Positions 29,301 through 42,645 of a DNA stretch of 64,000 nt are shown here, in pieces (position 1 is the first letter of the stretch; each line of letters starts with the position of its first letter). Below the pieces are notes generated by a model. That model ran no database searches. It was not told the DNA's origin and saw only the letters and a program-made list of their open reading frames with translations. Both the position numbers and the translations under genes were made by a program. This stretch comes from Atherix ibis (lineage: Eukaryota > Arthropoda > Insecta > Diptera > Athericidae): positions 19,569,933-19,633,932 of the forward strand of contig OY282608.1 in assembly GCA_958298945.1 (NCBI GenBank), given 5' to 3'.

Positions 29301-29534
29301 GCCAACAAACCAACAAACCAACAAGCCAACAAACCAACAAGCCAACAAACCAACAAACCAACAAACCAAGTAACCAAAAAGCCAACAAGCCAAAAAACAT
29401 ACAAACCAACAAGCCAACAAACCAACAAACCAACAAACTAACAAGCCAACAAACCAACAAACAAATAAACCAACAAACCAAAAAACCAACAAACCAACAA
29501 TCCAAAAAAACCAACAAACCAACAAACCAAAAAG
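26376..29534. repeat. Mosaic satellite block related to 1.9-4.2 kb
   Basis: Pieces of this block match the left part of the window at differing offsets. The CAAGTAATAAAAAAGCC landmark at 26696 corresponds to 3063, and a CATCAAAC/GAACAAAG landmark near 27487 corresponds to 3840. About 28.49-29.53 kb corresponds to 1.92-2.98 kb at offset 26552-26568, including GTCAAGAAGCC near 28676 and CAATTTAAC near 29066. The block looks like an earlier partial HOR copy broken by deletions. No non-satellite DNA is present. Confidence 0.65.
26519..29428 (-). other. Longest open frame, judged non-coding (969 codons)
   Basis: This is the longest stop-free stretch on the - strand; a 942-codon one lies at 3278-6106. 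Its translation is a degenerate octapeptide LLVCWFVG repeated end to end, using only L, V, C, W, F, G, A and a few others. It starts at a chance CAT and ends at a chance stop made by a variant unit. Frames overlap on the same strand with the same octapeptide, there is no domain, and no promoter or splice context is visible. I record it only because gene finders may call it a membrane protein; it should be treated as an artefact of the satellite. Confidence 0.9.
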
Positions 29535-30783
29535 CCAACAAGCCAACAAACCAACAAACCAACAAACCAACAAGCCAACAAACCAACAAGCCAACAAAAC
29601 AACAAACAAACAAACCAAGTAATAAAAAAGCCAACAAACTAACAAACCAACAAACCAACAAACCAACAAACCAACAAGCCAAGAAGCCAACAAACCAACA
29701 AGCCAACAAGCCAACAAACCAACAAACCAACAAGCCAACAAACCAACAAACCAACTAACCAACAAGCCAACAAACCAACAAACAAATAAACCAACAAACC
29801 AAAAAACCAACAAACCAACAGACCAACAAACTAACAAGCCATTAAACCAACAAACCAAAAAACCAACAAGCCAACAAACCAACAAACAAATAAACCAACA
29901 AACCAACAAACCAACAAACCAACAAAGCAACAACCCAACAAACCAAAAAACCAACAAACCAACAAACCAACAAGCCAACAAGCCAACAAACCAACAAACC
30001 AACAAGCCAACAAGCCAACAAACCAACAAACCAACAAGCCAACAAACCAACAAACCAACAAGCCAACAAGCCAACAAACCAACAAACCAACAAACCAACA
30101 AACCAACAAAGCAACAAGCCAACAAGCCAACAAACCAACAAGCCAACAAACCAACAAACCAACAAACCAACAAGCCAACAAACCAACAAACAAATAAACC
30201 AACAAACCAACAAACCAACAAACCAACAAACCAACAAACCAAAAAACCAACAAACCAACAAACCAACAAGCCAACAAGCCAATAAACCAACAAACCAACA
30301 AACCAACAAGCCAACAAACCAACAAACCAACAAGCCAACAAACCAACAAACCAACAAACCAACAAGCCAACAAACCAACAAACCAAAAAACCATCAAACG
30401 AACAAAGCAACAAGCCAACAAGCCAACAAACCAACAAACCAAGAAACCAACAAACCAACAAACCAACAAACCCACAAACCAAAAAAAACACAAACCAATA
30501 AACCAACAAACAAATAAGCCAACAAACCAACAAACCAACAAACCAACAAACCAACAAACCAAGAAACCAACAAATAAATAAACAAACAAACCAACAAACC
30601 AACAAACCAACAAACCAACAAACCAAATAACCAACAAACCAACAAACGAACAAACGAACAAACCAACAAACCAATAAACCAACAAACCAACAAACCCACA
30701 AACCAACAAACCAACAAACAAATAAACCAACAAACCAACAAACCAACGAACCAACAAACCAAAAAACCAACAAACCAACAAGC

Positions 30784-32926
30784 CAACAAGCCAACAAACC
30801 ACCAAACTAACAAACCAACCAGCCAACAAACCAATAAACCAACAAGCCAACAAGCCAACAAACCAACAAACCCACAAGCCAACAAACAAACAAACCAACA
30901 AACTAACAAACCAACAAACCAAAAAACCAACAAACCAATAAGCCAACAAACCAACAAACCAACAAGCCAACAAACCAACAAGCCAACAAACCAACAAACC
31001 AACAAAACAATTACCCAACAAACCAACAAATGAACAAACCACCAAATCAACAAACCAACAAACCAATAAACCAACAAACCTACAAACCAACAAACCAACA
31101 AACAAATAAACCAACAAACAACAAACCAACAAACCAACAAACAAATAAACAAACAAACCAACAAACCAACAAACCAACAAACCAACAAACCAACAAACCA
31201 ACAAACCAAATAACCAACAAACCAACAAACGAACAAACCAACAAACCAAGAAACCAACAAACCTACAATCCAACAAACCAACAAACAAATAAACCAACAA
31301 ACCAATAAACCAACAAACCAAAAAACCAACAAACCAACAAGCCAACAAGCCAACAAACCACCAAACAAACAAACCAACAAGCCAACAAACCAACAAACCA
31401 ACAAACTAACAAGTCAACAATCCAACAAACCAACAAACCAACAAGCCAACAAACCAACAAACCAACAAACCAAAAAACCAACAGACTAATAAACCAACAA
31501 ACCAACAAGCCAACAAACCAACAAACCAACAAACCAACAAACCAAGTAACCAAAAAGCCAACAAACTAACAAACCAACAAGCCAACAAACCAACAAACCA
31601 ACAAACCAACAAACCAACAAGCCAACAAACCAACAAACCAACAAACAAATAAACCAACGAACCAACAAACCAACAAACTAACAAACCAACAAACCAAAAA
31701 CCAACAAACCAACAAACCAACAAGCCAACAAGCCAACAAACCAACAAACCAACAAGCCAACAAGCCAAAAAACCTACAAACCAACAAGCCAACAAACCAA
31801 CAAACCAACAAACCAACAAGCCAACAAACCAACAAACAAATAAACCAACAAACCAAAAAACCAACAAACCAACAAACCAAAAAACCAACAAACCAACAAA
31901 CCAACAAACCAACAAACCAACAAACCAACAAACCAACAAACCAACAAGCCAACAAACCAACAAGCCAACAAAACAACAAACCAACAAACCAAGTAATAAA
32001 AAAGCCAACAAACTAGCAAACCAACAAGCCAACAAGCCAACAAGCCAACAAACCAATAAACCAACAAAGCAACAAGCCAACAAGCCAACAAACCAACAAA
32101 CCAACAAACCAACAAGCCAACAAACCAACAAACCAACAAACCAACAAGCCAACAAGTCAACAAACCAACAAACCAACAAGCCAGCAAACCAACAAACCAA
32201 CATGCCAACAAACCAACAAACTAAGTAGCCAACAAGCCAACAAACCAACAAGCCAACAAGCCAACAAACCAACAAACCAACAAGCCAACAAACCAACAAA
32301 CCAACAAACCAACAAACCAACAAGCCAACAAGCCCACAAACCAACACACCAACAAGCCAACAAGCCAACAAACCAACAAACCAACAATCCAACAAGCCAA
32401 CAAACTAACAAACCAACAAACCAAAAAACCAACAAACCATCAAACGAACAAAGCAACAAGCCAAAAAGCCAACAAACCAACAAACCAACAAGCCAACAAA
32501 CCAACAAACCAACAAGCCAACAAGCTAACAAACGAACAAACCAACAAACCAACAAGCCAACAAACCAACAAACCAACAAGCCAACAAGCCGGCAAACCAA
32601 CAAACCAACAAACCAACAAGCCAACAAACCAACAAACCAAAAAACCAAAAAAACCAACAAACCAACAAGCCAACAAGCCAACAAGCCAAAAAACCAACAA
32701 ACTAACAAACCAACAAGCCAACAAACCAACAAACCAACAAGCCAACTAGCCAACAAACCAACAAAGCAAAAAACCAACAAACCATCAAACGAACACAGCA
32801 ACAAGCCAACAAGCCAACAAACCAACAAACCAACAAGCCAACAAACCAACGAACCAACAAGCCAACAAGCCAACAAACCAACAAACCAACAAACCAACAA
32901 GCCAACAAACCAACAAACCAACAAGA
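30784..32926. repeat. 2.14 kb tandem duplication, copy a
   Basis: Offset to copy b is 2143 at the left (30798 against 32941; CAATTACCCA at 31008 against 33151). It is 2135 from about 31.5 kb onward (CAAGTAATAAAAAAGCC at 31990 against 34125) because one octamer is missing in copy b. The left edge is fixed by the difference 30783 C / 32926 A. The right part of the unit is segment-R-like (GCCGGC unit and 9-base slip near 32.64 kb). Confidence 0.87.
31008..31017 (+). repeat. Landmark CAATTACCCA, HOR copy III, first
   Basis: The same landmark 26577 bases right of 4431. It lies in copy a of the 2.14 kb duplication. Confidence 0.9.
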
Positions 32927-35070
32927 CAACAAGCCAACAAACCACCAAACTAACAAACCAACCAGCCAACAAACCAATAAACCAACAAGCCAACAAGCCA
33001 ACAAACCAACAAACCCACAAGCCAACAAACAAACAAACCAACAAACTAACAAACCAACAAACCAAAAAACCAACAAACCAATAAGCCAACAAACCAACAA
33101 ACCAACAAGCCAACAAACCAACAAGCCAACAAACCAACAAACCAACAAAACAATTACCCAACAAACCAACAAATGAACAAACCACCAAATCAACAAACCA
33201 ACAAACCAATAAACCAACAAACCTACAAACCAACAAACCAACAAACAAATAAACCAACAAACAACAAACCAACAAACCAACAAACAAATAAACAAACAAA
33301 CCAACAAACCAACAAACCAACAAACCAACAAACCAACAAACCAACAAACCAAATAACCAACAAACCAACAAACGAACAAACCAACAAACCAAGAAACCAA
33401 CAAACCTACAATCCAACAAACCAACAAACAAATAAACCAACAAACCAATAAACCAACAAACCAAAAAACCAACAAACCAACAAGCCAACAAGCCAACAAA
33501 CCACCAAACAAACAAACCAACAAGCCAACAAACCAACAAACCAACAAACTAACAAGTCAACAATCCAACAAACCAACAAACCAACAAGCCAACAAACCAA
33601 CAAACCAACAAACCAAAAAACCAACAGACTAATAAACCAACAAACCAACAAGCCAACAAACCAACAAACCAACAAACCAAGTAACCAAAAAGCCAACAAA
33701 CTAACAAACCAACAAGCCAACAAACCAACAAACCAACAAACCAACAAACCAACAAGCCAACAAACCAACAAACCAACAAACAAATAAACCAACGAACCAA
33801 CAAACCAACAAACTAACAAACCAACAAACCAAAAACCAACAAACCAACAAACCAACAAGCCAACAAGCCAACAAACCAACAAACCAACAAGCCAACAAGC
33901 CAAAAAACCTACAAACCAACAAGCCAACAAACCAACAAACCAACAAACCAACAAGCCAACAAACCAACAAACAAATAAACCAACAAACCAAAAAACCAAC
34001 AAACCAACAAACCAAAAAACCAACAAACCAACAAACCAACAAACCAACAAACCAACAAACCAACAAACCAACAAACCAACAAGCCAACAAACCAACAAGC
34101 CAACAAAACAACAAACCAACAAACCAAGTAATAAAAAAGCCAACAAACTAGCAAACCAACAAGCCAACAAGCCAACAAGCCAACAAACCAATAAACCAAC
34201 AAAGCAACAAGCCAACAAGCCAACAAACCAACAAACCAACAAACCAACAAGCCAACAAACCAACAAACCAACAAACCAACAAGCCAACAAGTCAACAAAC
34301 CAACAAACCAACAAGCCAGCAAACCAACAAACCAACATGCCAACAAACCAACAAACTAAGTAGCCAACAAGCCAACAAACCAACAAGCCAACAAGCCAAC
34401 AAACCAACAAACCAACAAGCCAACAAACCAACAAACCAACAAACCAACAAACCAACAAGCCAACAAGCCCACAAACCAACACACCAACAAGCCAACAAGC
34501 CAACAAACCAACAAACCAACAATCCAACAAGCCAACAAACTAACAAACCAACAAACCAAAAAACCAACAAACCATCAAACGAACAAAGCAACAAGCCAAA
34601 AAGCCAACAAACCAACAAACCAACAAGCCAACAAACCAACAAACCAACAAGCCAACAAGCTAACAAACGAACAAACCAACAAACCAACAAGCCAACAAAC
34701 CAACAAACCAACAAGCCAACAAGCCGGCAAACCAACAAACCAACAAACCAACAAGCCAACAAACCAACAAACCAAAAAACCAAAAAAACCAACAAACCAA
34801 CAAGCCAACAAGCCAACAAGCCAAAAAACCAACAAACTAACAAACCAACAAGCCAACAAACCAACAAACCAACAAGCCAACTAGCCAACAAACCAACAAA
34901 GCAAAAAACCAACAAACCATCAAACGAACACAGCAACAAGCCAACAAGCCAACAAACCAACAAACCAACAAGCCAACAAACCAACGAACCAACAAGCCAA
35001 CAAGCCAACAAACCAACAAACCAACAAACCAACAAGCCAACAAACCAACAAACCAACAAGACAACAAGCC
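32927..35070. repeat. 2.14 kb tandem duplication, copy b
   Basis: This is the second copy, starting immediately after copy a. Its match continues for about 9 bases past the copy a boundary, until 32936 A / 35071 G. At that point copy b goes on into the rest of segment R (GCCGAC, then ACGTAACC near 35.14 kb), while copy a returned to the start of the unit. The duplication therefore arose inside HOR copy III and joined the middle of segment R back to a point equivalent to about 4.2 kb of copy I. Confidence 0.85.
33151..33160 (+). repeat. Landmark CAATTACCCA, HOR copy III, second
   Basis: The same landmark 2143 bases right of 31008, created by the internal tandem duplication of copy III. Confidence 0.9.
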
Positions 35071-35900
35071 GACAAACCAACAAACCAACAAACCAACAAG
35101 CCAACAAACCAACAAGCCAAAAAAACCAACAAACGAACAAACCACGTAACCAAAAAGCCAACAAACTAACAAACCAACAAGCTAACAAGCCAACAAGCCA
35201 ACAAACCAACAAACCAACAAGCCAACAAGTCAACAAACCAACAAACCAACAAGCCAGCAAACCAACAAACCAACATGCCAACAAACCAACAAACTAAGTA
35301 GCCAACAAGCCAACAAACCAACAAGCCAACAAGCCAACAAACCAACAAACCAACAAGCCACCAAACCAAGTAACCAAAAAGCCAACAAACTAACAAACCA
35401 ACAAGCCAACAAGCCAACAAACCAACAAACCAACAAAGCAACAAGTCAACAAGCCAACAAACTAACAAACCAACAAGCCAACAAACCAACAAACCAACAA
35501 GCCAACAAGCCAACAAACCAACAAACCAACAAACCAACAAGCCAACAAACCAACAAACCCACAAGCCAACAAACCAACAAGACAACAAACCAACAAACCA
35601 ACAAACCAAAAAGCCAACAAACCAACAAACCAACAAACCAACAAGCCAACAAACCAACAAACAAATAAACCAACAAACCAACAAACCAACAAACCAACAA
35701 GCCAACAAACCAACAAACAAACAAACCAACAAGCCAACAAACCAAGAAACCAACAAGCCAACAAGACAACAAACCAACAAACCAACAACCCAAAAAACCA
35801 ACAAACCAACAAACCATGAAACGAACAAAGCAACAAGCCAACAAGCCAACAAACCAACAAACCAACAAACCAACAAACCAACAAGCCAACAAACCAACAA

Positions 35901-36750
35901 ACCAAATAACCAACAAACCAACAAACGAACAAACCAACAAACCAACAAACCAACAAACCTACAAACCAACAAACCAACAAACAAATAAACCAACAAACAA
36001 CAAACCAACAAACCAACAAACAAATAAACAAACAAACCAACAAACCAACAAACCAACAAACCAACAAACCAAATAACCAACAAACCAACAAACGAACAAA
36101 CCAACAAACCAACAAACCAACAAACCTACAATCCAACAAACCAACAAACAAATAAACCAACAAACCAACAAACCAACAAACCAAAAAACCAACAAACCAA
36201 CAAGCCAACAAGCCAACAAACCACCAAACAAACAAACCAACAAGCCAACAAACCATCAAACCAACAAACCAACAAGCCAACAATCCAACAAACCAACAAA
36301 CCAACAAGCCAACAAACCAACAAACCAACAAACCAACAAACCAACAAACCAACAAACCAAAAAACCAACAAACCAATAAGCCAACAAACCAACAAGCCAA
36401 CAAACCAACAAACCAACAAACCAAGTAACCAAAAAGCCAACAAACTAACAAACCAACAAGCCAACAAACCAACAAACCAACAAACCAACAAACCAACAAG
36501 CCAACAAACCAACAAGCCAACAAACCAACAAACCAACAAACCAACAAACAAATAAACCAACAAACCAACAAACCAACAAACCAACAAACCAACAAACCAA
36601 AAAACCAACAAACCAACAAACCAACAACCCAACAAGCCAACAAACCAACAAACCAACAAGCCAACAAGCCAAAAAACCTACAAACCAACAAGCCAACAAA
36701 CCAACAAATCAACAAACCAACAAGCCAACAAACCAACAAACAAATAAACC
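35901..36750. repeat. Transition block, satellite resembling 4.5-5.4 kb
   Basis: After HOR copy III is lost at about 35900, the array resumes with units typical of 4.5-5.4 kb: AAATAACC followed by AACGAAC, and an AAACAACAAACC slip near 35.99 kb. A CAAGTAATAAAAAAGCC landmark at 36942, just right of the block, corresponds to 5413. It is another displaced fragment of the 9.1 kb HOR. No gene or non-satellite sequence is present. Confidence 0.6.
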
Positions 36751-37246
36751 AACAAACCAAAAAACCAACAAACCAACAAACAAATAAACCAACAAACCAA
36801 CAAACCAACAAACCAACAAACCAACAAACCAAAAAACCAACAAACCAACAAACCAACAAACCAACAAGCCAACAAACCAACAAACCAACAAACCAACAAG
36901 CCCACAAACCAACAAGCCAACAAAACAACAAACCAACAAACCAAGTAATAAAAAAGCCAACAAACTAACAAACCAACAAGCCAACAAGCCAACAAGCCAA
37001 CAAACCAATAAACCAACAAAGCAACAAGCCAACAAGCCAACAAACCAACAAACCAACAAACCAACAAGCCAACAAACCAACAAACCAACAAGCCAACAAG
37101 CCAACAAACCAACAAACCAACAAGCCAACAAACCAACAAACCAACAAAGCAACAAGTCAACAAGCCAACAAACTAACAAACCAACAAGCCAACAAACCAA
37201 CAAACCAACAAACCAACAAACCAACAAGCCAACAAACCAACAAGCC
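36751..37246. repeat. 496-base tandem duplication, copy a
   Basis: The period is 496 bases, exactly 62 octamers. The AAATAAAC landmark at 36781 corresponds to 37277, CAAGTAATAAAAAAGCC at 36942 to 37438, and CAATAAAC near 37005 to 37501. One substitution was seen near the left end (36761 A against 37257 C). Confidence 0.88.
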
Positions 37247-37640
37247 AACAAACCAACAAACCAACAAACCAACAAACAAATAAACCAACAAACCAACAAA
37301 CCAACAAACCAACAAACCAACAAACCAAAAAACCAACAAACCAACAAACCAACAAACCAACAAGCCAACAAACCAACAAACCAACAAACCAACAAGCCCA
37401 CAAACCAACAAGCCAACAAAACAACAAACCAACAAACCAAGTAATAAAAAAGCCAACAAACTAACAAACCAACAAGCCAACAAGCCAACAAGCCAACAAA
37501 CCAATAAACCAACAAAGCAACAAGCCAACAAGCCAACAAACCAACAAACCAACAAACCAACAAGCCAACAAACCAACAAACCAACAAGCCAACAAGCCAA
37601 CAAACCAACAAACCAACAAGCCAACAAACCAACAAACCAA
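37247..37640. repeat. 496-base tandem duplication, copy b (right end truncated)
   Basis: This copy is identical in landmark order to copy a until 37641, where it has CAAGAAAC in place of CAACAAAG. The last ~100 bases of the unit are not repeated, so the copy is partial. Confidence 0.85.
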
Positions 37641-40600
37641 GAAACCAACAAACCAACAAGCCAACAAGCCCACAAACCAACAAGCCAACAAGCCACAAAC
37701 CAACAAACCAACAAAGCAACAAGCCAACAAGCCAACAAACCAACAAACCAACAAGGCAACAAACCAACAAACCAACAAGCCAACAAGCCAACAAACCAAC
37801 AAACCAACAAACCAACAAGCCAACAAACCAACAAACCAACAAGCCAACAAACCAACAAACCAACAAACCAACAAACCAACAAGCCAACAATCCAACAAAC
37901 CAACAAACCAACAAGCCAACAAGCCAACAAACCAACAAACCAGCAAGCCAACAAACCAACAAACCAACAAACCAACAAGCCAACAAACCAACAAGGAAAT
38001 AAACCAACAAACCAACAAACCAACAAACCAACAAACCAATAAACCAACAAACTAACAAACCAACAAGCCAACCAACCAACAAACCAACAAGCCAACAAAC
38101 CACAAACCAACAAACCAACAAACCAACAAGCCAACAAGCCAACAAACCAACAAACCAACAAGCCAACAAGCCAACAAACCAACAAACCAACAAGCCAACA
38201 AACAACAAACCAACAAACCAATAAACCAACAAACCAGCAAACCAACAAGCCAACAAACCAACAAACCAACAAACCAAGTAACCAAAAAGCCAACAAACTA
38301 ACAAACCAACAAGCCAACAAGCCAACAAACCGACAAACCAACAAAGCAAAAAGCCAACAAGCCAACAAACCAACAAACCAACAAGCCAACAAACCAACAA
38401 ACCAACAAGCCAACAAGCCAACAAACCAACAAACAAATAAACCAACAAACCAACAGACCAACAAACCAACAAACCAACAAACCAACAAACCAAAAAACCA
38501 ACAAACCAACAAACCAACAAGCCAACAAGCCAACAAACCAACAAGCCAACAAGCCAACAAGCCAACAAACCAACAAACCAACAAGCCAACAAACCAACAA
38601 ACCAACAAACCAACAAACCAACAAGCCAACAAACCAACAAACAAATAAACCAACAAACCAAAAAACCAACAAACCAACAAACCAACAAACCAACAAACCA
38701 AAAAACCAACAAATCAAAAAACCAACAAACCAACAAACCAACAAGCCAACAAGCCAACAAACCAACAAACCAACCAGCCAACAAACCAACAAACCAACAA
38801 ACAAATAAACCAACAAACCAACAAAGCAACAAACCAACAAACCAACAAACCAACAAACCAACAAGCCAACAAACCAACAAACAAATAAACCAACAAACCA
38901 AAAAACCAACAAACCAACAAACCAACAAACCAACAAACCAAAAAACCAACAAACAAAAAACCAACAAGCCAACAAACCAACAAGCCAACAAGCCAACAAA
39001 CCAACAAACCAACAAGCCAACAAACCAACAAACAAATAAACCAACAAACCAACAAAACAACAAACCAACAAACCAACAAACCAAAAAACCAACAAACCAA
39101 CAAACCAACAAGCTAACAAGCCAACAAGCCAAGAAACCAACAAACCAACAAGCCAACAAGCCAAAAAACCAACAAACCAACAAGCCAACAAACCAACAAA
39201 CCAACAAATCAACAAGCCCACAAACCAACAAACAAATAAACCAACAAAACAAAAAACCAACAAACCAACAAACCAACAAACCAACAAACCAACAAGCCAA
39301 CAAGCCAACAAACCAACAAACCAACAAGCCAACAAGCCAACAAACCAACAAACCAACAAACCAACAAGCCAACAAACCAACAAGCCAACAAACCAACAAA
39401 CCAACAAACCAAGTAGCCAAAAAGCCAACAAACTAACAAACCAACAAGCCAACAAACCAACAAACCAACAAACCAACAAACCAACAAACCACCAAACCAA
39501 GTAACCAAAAAGCCAACAAACTAACAAACCAACAAGCCAACAAGCCAACAAACCAACAAACCAACAAACCAACAAAGCAACAAGCCAACAAGCCAACAAA
39601 CCAACAAACCAACAAGCCAATAAACCAACAAACCAACAAGCCAACAAGCCAACAAACCAACAAACCAACAAACCAACAAACCAACAAGCCAACAAACCAT
39701 CAAACCAACAAGCCAACAAACAAACAAGCCAACAAACCAACAAACCAACAAACCAACAAGCCAACAAACCAACAAACAAATAAACCAACAAACCAAAAAA
39801 CCAACAAACCAACAAACCAACAAACCAACAAACCAAAAAACCAACAAACCAACAAACCAACAAGCCAACAAGCCAACAAACCAACAAGCCAACAAGCCAA
39901 CAAGCCAACAAACCAACAAACCAACAAGCCAACAAACCAACAAACCAACAAACCAACAAACCAACAAGCCAACAAACCAACAAACAAATAAACCAACAAA
40001 CGAAAAAACCAACAAACCAACAAACCAACAAACCAACAAACCAAAAAACCAACAAATCAAAAAACCAACAAACCAACAAACCAACAAGCCAACAAGCCAA
40101 CAAACCAACAAACCAACAAGCCAACAAACCAACAAACCAACAAACAAATAAACCAACAAACCAACAAAGCAACAAACCAACAAACCAACAAACCAACAAA
40201 CCAACAAGCCAACAAACCAACAAACAAATAAACCAACAAACCAAAAAACCAACAAACCAACAAACCAACAAACCAACAAACCAAAAAACCAACAAACAAA
40301 AAACCAACAAGCCAACAAACCAACAAGCCAACAAGCCAACAAACCAGTAAACCAACAAGCCAACAAACCAACAAACAAATAAACCAACAAGTTAACAAGC
40401 CAAAAAACCAACAAACCAACAAGCCAACAAACCAACAAACCAACAAAGCAACAAGCCCACAAACCAACAAACAAATAAACCAACAAACCAAAAAACCAAC
40501 AAACCAACAAACCAACAAACCAACAAACCAACAAGCCAACAAGCCAACAAACCAACAAACCAACAAGCCAACAAGCCAACCAACCAACAAACCAACAAGC

Positions 40601-42086
40601 CAACAAACCAACAAGCCAACAAACCAACAAACCAACAAACCAAGTAGCCAAAAAGCCAATAAACTAACAAACCAACAAGCCAACAAACCAACAAACCAAC
40701 AAACCAACAATCCAACAAACCACCAAACCAAGTAACCAAAAAGCCAACAAACTAACAAACCAACAAGCCAACAAGCCAACAAACCAACAAACCAACAAAC
40801 CAACAAAGCAACAAGCCAACAAGCCAACAAACCAACAAACCAACAAGCCAATAAACCAACAAACCAACAAGCCAACAAGCCAACAAACCAACAAACCAAC
40901 AAACCAACAAACCAACAAACCAACAAGCCAACAAACCAACAAACCAACAAGCCAACAAACAAACAAGCCAACAAACCAACAAACCAACAAACCAACAAGC
41001 CAACAAACCAACAAACCAAAAAACCAACAAATCAACAAGCCAACAAGCCAACAAACCAACAAACTAACAAACCAACAAGCCAACAAACCAGCAAACCAAC
41101 AAGCCAACAAGCCAACAAACCAACAAACCAACAACCCAAAAAACAACAAACCAAAAAACCATCAAACGAACAAAGCAACAAGCCAACAAGCCAACAAACC
41201 AACAAACCAAGAAACCAACAAACCAACAAGCCAACAAACCAACAAGCCAACAAACCAACAAACCAACAAACCAAGTAACCAAAAAGCCAACATACTAACA
41301 AACCAACAAGCCAACAAGCCAACAAACCAACAAACCAACAAAGCAACAAGCCAACAAGCCAACAAACAAACAAACCAACAAGCGAACAAACCAACAAACC
41401 AACAAGCCAACAAACCAACAAACCAACAAACCAACAAGCCAACAAACCAACAAACCAACAAGCCAACAAACCAACAAACCAACAAACCAACAAACCAACA
41501 AGCCAACAAGCCAACAAACCAACCAACCAACAAGCCAACAAGCCAACAAACCAACAAACCAACAAGCCAACAAACCAACAAACCAACAAACCAACAAACC
41601 AACAAGCCAACAAACCAACAAACAAATAAACCAACAAATCAACAAACCAACAAACCAACAAACCAACAAACCAAAAAACCAACAAACCAACAAACCAACA
41701 AGCCAACAAACCAACAAACCAACAAACCAACAAACCAACAAGCCAACAAACCAACAAACAAATAAACCAACAAACCAACAAACCAACAAACCAACAAGCC
41801 AACAAACCAACAAACCAAAAAACCAACAAACCAACAAGCCAACAAGCTAACAAACCAACAAACTAACAAACCAACAAGCCAACAAACCAACAAACCAACA
41901 AACCAACAAGCCGACAAACCAACACACAAATAAACCAACAAACCAACAAAACAACAAACCAACAAACCAACAAACCAAAAAACCAACAAACCAACAAACC
42001 AACAAGCTAACAAGCCAACAAGCCAACAAGCCAACAAACCAACAAACCAACAAGCCAACAAGCCAAAAAACCAACAAACCAACAAG
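37641..42086. repeat. Satellite block with a ~1.3 kb internal duplication
   Basis: This block has many phase slips (GCCACAAACC near 37.69 kb, ACCACAAACC near 38.10 kb, AAACAACAAACC near 38.20 kb) and is rich in CAACAAGC. About 38.60-39.75 kb is repeated at about 39.95-40.98 kb. The offset is 1343 at AAATCAAAAAACC (38711 against 40054) and AAACAAAAAACC (38951 against 40294), and 1231 further right (39430 against about 40661). The region 41.03-41.85 kb recurs at 42.90-43.72 kb (offset 1871) and again near 45.2-45.95 kb. Exact breakpoints were not resolved. No gene is present. Confidence 0.65.
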
Positions 42087-42366
42087 CCAACAAACCAACA
42101 AACCAACAAAGCAACAAGCCCACAAACCAACAAACCAACAAACAAATAAACCAACAAACCAAAAAACCAACAAACCAACAAACCAACAAACCAACAAACC
42201 AACAAGCCAACAAGCCAACAAACCAACAAACCAACAAGCCAACAAGCCAACAAACCAACAAACCAACAAACCAACAAGCCAACAAACCAACAAGCCAACA
42301 AACCAACAAACCAACAAACCAAGTAGCCAAAAAGCCAACAAACTAACAAACCAACAAGCCAACAAA
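42087..42366. repeat. Perfect 280-base tandem duplication, copy a
   Basis: The period is 280 bases, exactly 35 octamers. I compared the two copies line by line and saw no difference from 42087 to 42365. The unit contains an AAGCCCAC unit near 42117, one AAATAAAC landmark, and the AAGTAGCCAAAAAGCC landmark at 42321. The left edge is the difference 42086 G / 42366 A. Confidence 0.93.
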
Positions 42367-42645
42367 CCAACAAACCAACAAACCAACAAAGCAACAAGCC
42401 CACAAACCAACAAACCAACAAACAAATAAACCAACAAACCAAAAAACCAACAAACCAACAAACCAACAAACCAACAAACCAACAAGCCAACAAGCCAACA
42501 AACCAACAAACCAACAAGCCAACAAGCCAACAAACCAACAAACCAACAAACCAACAAGCCAACAAACCAACAAGCCAACAAACCAACAAACCAACAAACC
42601 AAGTAGCCAAAAAGCCAACAAACTAACAAACCAACAAGCCAACAA
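42367..42645. repeat. Perfect 280-base tandem duplication, copy b
   Basis: This copy repeats copy a base for base and ends where 42646 is G while the corresponding 42366 is A. Its AAGTAGCCAAAAAGCC landmark is at 42601. Identity without any variant octamer difference makes this one of the youngest events in the window, or an assembly duplication. Confidence 0.93.

Larger units (their letters stand above)
29535..35900. repeat. 9.1 kb higher-order repeat, partial and rearranged copy III
   Basis: The left end matches 2982 onward at offset 26553, rising to 26577 by 31.0 kb: CAAGTAATAAAAAAGCC at 29616 against 3063, and CAATTACCCA at 31008 against 4431. The right part matches 6.9-7.2 kb at offset 28305 and an ACCATGAAAC unit at 35813 against 7554. 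The match to copy I is lost at about 35900/7641. Between these ends copy III carries an internal 2.14 kb tandem duplication (30784-35070), so it is not collinear throughout. The remaining part of the 9.1 kb unit is absent. Confidence 0.75.

Noticed and set aside
26519..29428. 969-codon - strand frame as a real membrane protein
   Set aside because: The translation is only a degenerate LLVCWFVG octad forced by the satellite. All three frames of the strand are equally open and the same pattern covers the whole window.
42087..42645. Calling the perfect duplications certain assembly errors
   Set aside because: Assembly duplication is possible but cannot be shown from sequence alone. The mostly in-register, nested pattern is equally expected from real unequal exchange.
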